Positions 13,126-16,964 of a DNA stretch of 16,964 nucleotides are shown one piece after another (the stretch's first letter is position 1; each line of letters starts with the position of its first letter). Made by a program: the position numbers and the translations under genes. Below the pieces are notes generated by a model. The model did no database searches, was not told where the DNA came from, and saw only the letters and a program-made list of their open reading frames with translations. Source of the DNA: Deltaproteobacteria bacterium (GTDB lineage Bacteria > UBA10199 > SPLOWO2-01-44-7); contig JAUYJH010000101.1 in the NCBI GenBank assembly GCA_030688705.1, positions 1-16,964 on the forward strand, in the 5' to 3' direction.

Positions 13126-14283
13126 ATGATAGACAGGCTCATAACCCAGCGAATTCATGAGATAAAAAAGAGCATTCTTCTGTTGGGGCCAAGACAAGTC
13201 GGCAAATCGACTCTTTTAAAGGGATTTTCTTCTGACCTCTTCTTCAACCTGATGGACGAAGAGACTTTCATGAGTTTTTCCAAAGATCCGGGCCGGCTCA
13301 AACGCCAGATTGGCGCCATTCAAAATCCAAAGCGAATTATCATCGACGAAATACAACGCATTCCGACACTTCTCAACAGCATCCAAGCCATTGTGGATGC
13401 CAACCCCCATCTTCAATTTATTTTGACCGGCTCTAGCGCCCGCAAACTTAAAAAGGGGGGTGCCAATCTTTTGCCCGGTCGCATTGTTCTGGAACATTTG
13501 GACCCACTCTCTTATTGGGAGCTCAAAAATAATTTCGATTTGGAAAGAATTTTGCAACTGGGATCTCTCCCCGGAATTTATCTCGACCCAAAAAGCGGAC
13601 CAGAGGTGCTGGGAACTTATGCCACTGTCTATCTGCGCGAAGAAATACAAGCAGAAGCCGCCACAAAAAATCTTGGGGGATATGCCCGTTTTCTGGATGT
13701 CGCCGCACAGGCCAGCGGAGAGTGGATCAATTATTCCAAAATCGCCAGCGATGCCGAAATTCCTAAAGAGACGGTGCGGCGATTTTTTACTCTCTTGGAA
13801 GAAACGCTTTTGGCTTATCGCGTTCCACCCTTTCACCCCACAGCATCCAAAAGAAGGGTGAGCCAGCGCGACCGGTTTATTTTTTTTGATACCGGTGTTC
13901 GCAACGCCATTCTTGGAACACACAAAAATCCCGCTTCTCCGACCGAAAAGGGGAAGCTCTTTGAGCAGTGGATCATTCTGCAAATCATCGCCTTCGTTCA
14001 CGGCTTCAAAAAAGAATGGAGGTGGAGCGCCTATCGAACGGAGGGGGGTGCCGAAGTCGATGTCATTGTCGATGTTGGCAAAAAATATTTGGCGGTGGAA
14101 TGCAAATGGGGAAAGGCCGTGACAGAATCCGAAACGAGAGGACTCCTGTCATTTGAAAGCATCGCAAAAAAACCGGTCGATAAATATGTCGTCTACCGAG
14201 GTGAAAACACGGAAAAATTTGAAAATGGTGTTTTGGCCATCCCTTTTGAAAAATTTTTGGGGGACATTTTGCCGTCAGTTTAA
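13126..14283 (+). CDS. AAA-family ATPase with DUF4143 C-terminal domain
   Basis: The 385-residue protein begins with an AAA_14-type P-loop domain: Walker A GPRQVGKST (21-29), Walker B IIIDEIQ (71-77) and sensor FILTGSSARKL (98-108). A winged-helix-like segment follows (about 197-232), and then the DUF4143 part. Near the end GGAEVDVIVDVGKKYLAVECKWG shows Asp312, Glu325 and Lys327 in the spacing of a PD-(D/E)xK nuclease core. The family is very common in bacteria and archaea, usually as a lone gene, and its function is not settled. It starts 32 bases after the serine hydrolase stop without a good ribosome site and is probably its own unit. Its stop overlaps the convergent acyl-CoA synthetase gene by 9 bases. 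Confidence 0.92.
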   Translation: MIDRLITQRIHEIKKSILLLGPRQVGKSTLLKGFSSDLFFNLMDEETFMSFSKDPGRLKRQIGAIQNPKRIIIDEIQRIPTLLNSIQAIVDANPHLQFILTGSSARKLKKGGANLLPGRIVLEHLDPLSYWELKNNFDLERILQLGSLPGIYLDPKSGPEVLGTYATVYLREEIQAEAATKNLGGYARFLDVAAQASGEWINYSKIASDAEIPKETVRRFFTLLEETLLAYRVPPFHPTASKRRVSQRDRFIFFDTGVRNAILGTHKNPASPTEKGKLFEQWIILQIIAFVHGFKKEWRWSAYRTEGGAEVDVIVDVGKKYLAVECKWGKAVTESETRGLLSFESIAKKPVDKYVVYRGENTEKFENGVLAIPFEKFLGDILPSV

Positions 14284-16197
14284 ATGATCCAACGCCTCCG
14301 GATTTTCAATACTGGAAGTATCACCCAAGGGCTCGCCGAGATATTTTTTGCGCAAGGCAGAGCGGACGATTTTGCCCGAACGGGTTTTGGGAAGGGCCGA
14401 AACAAAACAGATTTTTTCCGGGACCATTGTTTTTCCCAAAACTTTGATAACCGCCTCTTGCAATTCATTTTGTAATATTTCAGAAAAATGGGTTTCATTC
14501 TTCAGCACAACAAAACAGATAAGCGATTCTCCTTTTACCGCGTGCGGCACACCAATCGCCGCCGATTCGGAAACCTCCGGGTGGGCGTTCAAGGCCCCCT
14601 CCACCTCTGCCGGCCCCACACGTTTTCCGGCGATCTTGATGGTGTCATCGGCCCTTCCTAACAAAAACCAAAAACCGTCGTCATCGACAGTGGCCCAATC
14701 GCCATGGCACCAGACATCGGGCCATTTTGAAAAATAGGTTTCCAAATATCTTTCGCGGTCTTTCAAAAATCCGCGGGTCATGGAAGGGAACGGTTTTTTG
14801 CAGACCAGATAGCCGACTTCGCCGCGCACCGATTGACCGGCCTCATTAAAAACATCGACATCCATCCCGAGCCCCGGCCCTTGAAGCGTGCACGGTTTCA
14901 GCGGGGCAATAGGGTACGGCGACAAAAGACAGCCGACCAGCTCTGTCCCCCCTGAAATATTGATAATGGGGCACCGCCTGCGACCGACATTTTCAAAAAA
15001 CCAGCGGTACGAATCGGCATCCCACGGCTCGCCGGTGGAACCCAAGACACGCAAGTGCTGCATTTCACATTTGGTTGCAAATCCTTCGGAAAATTTTTTC
15101 AAAAGACGAATCACGGTCGGTGAAATGCCAACATGGGTCAATTCATGATTTTTCACCATCTGCCAAACGCGGTCGGGCTGCGGAAAATCGGGTGCCCCTT
15201 CATAAATAAAAAGGGTCGCCCCCTGAAATAAAACACCGATCACCTCCCACGGCCCCATCATCCACCCCATGTCGGTGAGCCAGCAGAAACGGTCACCTTG
15301 TTTTACATCAAATGCATATTTGAGTTCTTTGGCGATGTTGACAAGCGCGCCCCCATGCACATGCACACAGCCTTTCGGTTTGCCGGTGGTGCCGGAAGTA
15401 TAGAGCAGCATCGCGGGATGTTCGGCATCGACAGGATAGGTGCCGCATGCCGCTGAATGCGACTGCATCACATTCTCCCACCAATAATCACGCCCCTCTT
15501 TGAAAGCCACTTCGGCGCCGGTCCGCCGGACCACAATCTGCATCTTCAAAATTTTAAGATTTTGAATCGCCTGATCGGCGTTCGGTTTGATCGCAATCGT
15601 TTTGCCGCGGCGAAAACAGCCATCGGCGGTGATCAAAATTTTTGCCTCGGAATCTTCCAAGCGAACACGCAAGGCCTCTGGCCCAAAGCCGGAAAACACT
15701 GGCATTGCCACCGCCCCGATTTTAAAACAGGCCAGCAAAGAGACAACCACTTCGGGGATCATCGGGAGATAAATGCCAATCGCATCCCCTTTTTTGATGC
15801 CGGCACCGAGCAAGGCATTAGCCAATTGCTTTACCTGCCCATTGAGTTGGCCATAGGTGAAATTTTTGGTTTGGCCATCGTCACCTTCCCAGATGAGAGC
15901 CAGATTTTCAGGGCTGTTCGCCGCGTGGCGGTCGAGGCAGTTGGCGACGATATTAAGCTCTCCCCCCACAAACCATTTGGTCCAGGCAAACCCTTCGGAA
16001 TTGTCATACAATTTTGCATACGGTTTGGACCACTCGACCCCTAAATCTTCCACGCAGGCCTGCCAAAACCAGTCGATCTCCTCGGTGGAGCGCCGCACCA
16101 GTTCTTTGTAAGAGCCGATCCGGTGCTTTTTCATAAAAAGAGCAATATTGCTATTTTCCAGAAACTCGGTACTAGGTTGCCAAATTAGATTTTGCAT
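14275..16197 (-). CDS. Acyl-CoA synthetase, acetyl/acetoacetyl-CoA synthetase-like (AMP-forming)
   Basis: This 640-residue enzyme activates a carboxylic acid to its AMP ester, then to the CoA thioester. Motifs are the P-loop YTSGTTGKPKG (266-276), GSTGEPWD (386-393), ISGGTELVG (414-422), HGDWATVDDDGFWFLLGRADDTIK (498-521, hinge Asp included) and catalytic Lys609 in TRSGK. The N-terminus (IWQPS, about 30-85 with WTKWFVGGELNI) matches the acetyl/acetoacetyl-CoA synthetase branch in length and layout. True acetyl-CoA synthetases have a WWQTET block whose Trp closes the acetate pocket; here the corresponding region reads INISGGTEL, so a larger acid such as acetoacetate or another short or medium acyl group is more likely. 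The gene is monocistronic on the minus strand and lacks a clear Shine-Dalgarno sequence. Confidence 0.9.
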   Translation of the reverse strand: MQNLIWQPSTEFLENSNIALFMKKHRIGSYKELVRRSTEEIDWFWQACVEDLGVEWSKPYAKLYDNSEGFAWTKWFVGGELNIVANCLDRHAANSPENLALIWEGDDGQTKNFTYGQLNGQVKQLANALLGAGIKKGDAIGIYLPMIPEVVVSLLACFKIGAVAMPVFSGFGPEALRVRLEDSEAKILITADGCFRRGKTIAIKPNADQAIQNLKILKMQIVVRRTGAEVAFKEGRDYWWENVMQSHSAACGTYPVDAEHPAMLLYTSGTTGKPKGCVHVHGGALVNIAKELKYAFDVKQGDRFCWLTDMGWMMGPWEVIGVLFQGATLFIYEGAPDFPQPDRVWQMVKNHELTHVGISPTVIRLLKKFSEGFATKCEMQHLRVLGSTGEPWDADSYRWFFENVGRRRCPIINISGGTELVGCLLSPYPIAPLKPCTLQGPGLGMDVDVFNEAGQSVRGEVGYLVCKKPFPSMTRGFLKDRERYLETYFSKWPDVWCHGDWATVDDDGFWFLLGRADDTIKIAGKRVGPAEVEGALNAHPEVSESAAIGVPHAVKGESLICFVVLKNETHFSEILQNELQEAVIKVLGKTMVPEKICFVSALPKTRSGKIVRSALRKKYLGEPLGDTSSIENPEALDHLN

Positions 16198-16199
16198 AT

Positions 16200-16240
16200 T
16201 TTGTCATTTAGATTGCTTCGCTAACGCTCGCAATGACAAA
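16200..16240. repeat. 41-bp palindromic repeat with TTTGTCATT ends
   Basis: TTTGTCATT (16200-16208) and AATGACAAA (16232-16240) are perfect inverted ends; inside, ATTGC pairs with GCAAT around TTCGCTAACGCTC. I remember this type (TGTCATTGCGAGCG-AGCGAAGCAATC) as one of the most widespread intergenic repeats in bacteria. It fills the divergent spacer between the acyl-CoA synthetase and the transporter genes, where promoters would be expected. Confidence 0.75.
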
Positions 16241-16256
16241 TTATCGTTAGAAAAAA

Positions 16257-16964
16257 ATGTCAAACCCATTGCACATCTTCTATTTCACATTGATCAGCCT
16301 CTTTTGGGGAGGCTCTTTTTTGGCCATAGGCATGGCCGTAGATCATTTTCCACCCGCATTTTCGGCATTTTTAAGAAGCGTTATCGGCATGACCGGCATC
16401 CTTTTTTATCTTTTCTGGAAAAAGAAATCACTCCGTTCGGCGGTCTGGCTTCAATCGATGGGCTGCGGGCTTTTCACCATGGGGATCGCCTGGATTTTTG
16501 TTTTTTGGGGTGAAAAATATGTGGCCCCCGCCTTGGCCTGCGTTCTGAATGCCGCCGTACCCATCTTCGCCGTCTTGTTGATCCCCCTCATGACCCCCAA
16601 TGATCGCCTGACCAGAAACAAAATTCTGGGGGTCTTGATCGGATTTGTCGGGGTCCTTCTGATTTTTCAGCCGGGGCTCTCTTCCGGCATGACCCTGGAA
16701 ACCAAAGGACTGGCGGCGGTCTTGATGATGTCTCTATGTTATGCCATCGGCGTTTTGTGGACACGCCGTATTTCCCAGAGGATCAGCGGAGCGGTCATTC
16801 TTTTTTATCAATGTCTCGGTTCCGCGTTGGCCCTTTTTTGCTTCACGCTTGTTTTTGAACTCCCCTATCAGCCCCTTAGATGGTCTCTGGAAGGATTTTT
16901 GGCTGTTCTCTATTTGGGAATTTTCAGCACCGCCATCGCCTGGGTTTTATTTTTTAAAATTTTA
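16257..16964 (+). CDS. DMT-superfamily transporter, EamA type (3' end cut by window edge)
   Basis: I read 236 codons from the ATG at 16257 with no stop before the edge. The protein is strongly hydrophobic, with about seven membrane segments visible, beginning ISLFWGGSFLAIGMAVDHFPP (about 12-32), the EamA opening block. FLRSVIGMTGILFYLFW, ALACVLNAAVPIFAVLL and LGVLIGFVGVLLIFQPG follow, and a second EamA repeat starts at GLAAVLMMSLCYAIGVLW. Family members export amino acids, nucleosides or other metabolites; the substrate cannot be read from sequence. Full proteins have ten segments and about 290-300 residues, so some 50-60 are missing. No ribosome site precedes the ATG; seven A residues run into it. 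Confidence 0.9.
   Translation, partial: MSNPLHIFYFTLISLFWGGSFLAIGMAVDHFPPAFSAFLRSVIGMTGILFYLFWKKKSLRSAVWLQSMGCGLFTMGIAWIFVFWGEKYVAPALACVLNAAVPIFAVLLIPLMTPNDRLTRNKILGVLIGFVGVLLIFQPGLSSGMTLETKGLAAVLMMSLCYAIGVLWTRRISQRISGAVILFYQCLGSALALFCFTLVFELPYQPLRWSLEGFLAVLYLGIFSTAIAWVLFFKIL

Noticed and set aside
13126..14283. AAA/DUF4143 gene as part of a defence system
   Set aside because: It stands alone with no partner gene; the family is usually solitary and of unknown function, so a defence claim is unsupported.
15457..16044. Plus-strand open frame of 195 codons
   Set aside because: Antisense to the acyl-CoA synthetase, with no recognisable features.

Overview
The window is about 17 kb of a chromosome-type region from a Gram-negative bacterium. 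A complete mraZ-rsmH-ftsL-ftsI-murE order, an FtsI with one C-terminal PASTA domain, and MutY, SprT-like, LD-carboxypeptidase and DedA-like genes fit a deltaproteobacterial-grade lineage (Bdellovibrionota/Myxococcota relatives or an uncultivated sister group). That assignment is inference; there is no rRNA or other marker gene here. No tRNA, rRNA, CRISPR array, transposase or phage gene was seen.

Region 1 (1-5340, minus strand) is the start of the dcw (division and cell wall) cluster, read right to left: mraZ, a STAS-domain gene, rsmH, ftsL, ftsI and murE, which runs off the left edge. From the STAS gene to murE the genes overlap or nearly touch, so they look like one operon. Two TGGGG boxes upstream of mraZ look like MraZ autoregulatory sites. 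Between mraZ and the STAS gene lies a 198-bp scar. It holds a second, diverged copy of the last 18 codons of mraZ, three hairpins and a 7-bp-period repeat.

Region 2 (5341-7609, plus strand) is a divergent three-gene unit: a DtxR/MntR-type metal-dependent repressor with a four-cysteine C-terminus, an unrecognised 199-aa protein with hydrophobic segments, and a metallo-beta-lactamase-fold hydrolase. A perfect inverted repeat overlaps the repressor's own promoter and start region. This is the best candidate here for an undescribed functional unit.

Region 3 (7610-11102) begins with two palindromic repeat elements, one of them MITE-like. It then holds a DedA/YqaA membrane protein, mutY, a CPBP membrane protease and a SprT-like metallopeptidase, with convergent pairs overlapping at their 3' ends.

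Region 4 (11103-16964) holds an ldcA plus serine-hydrolase operon (peptidoglycan turnover), an AAA/DUF4143 ATPase, an acyl-CoA synthetase on the minus strand, and a DMT/EamA transporter cut by the right edge.

Two repeat themes recur. Heptanucleotide-period repeats occur at three loci, one supplying the mutY start codon and one lying in-frame inside the serine hydrolase. Palindromes built on TTTGTCAT occur at 7.6-7.8 kb and 16.2 kb.
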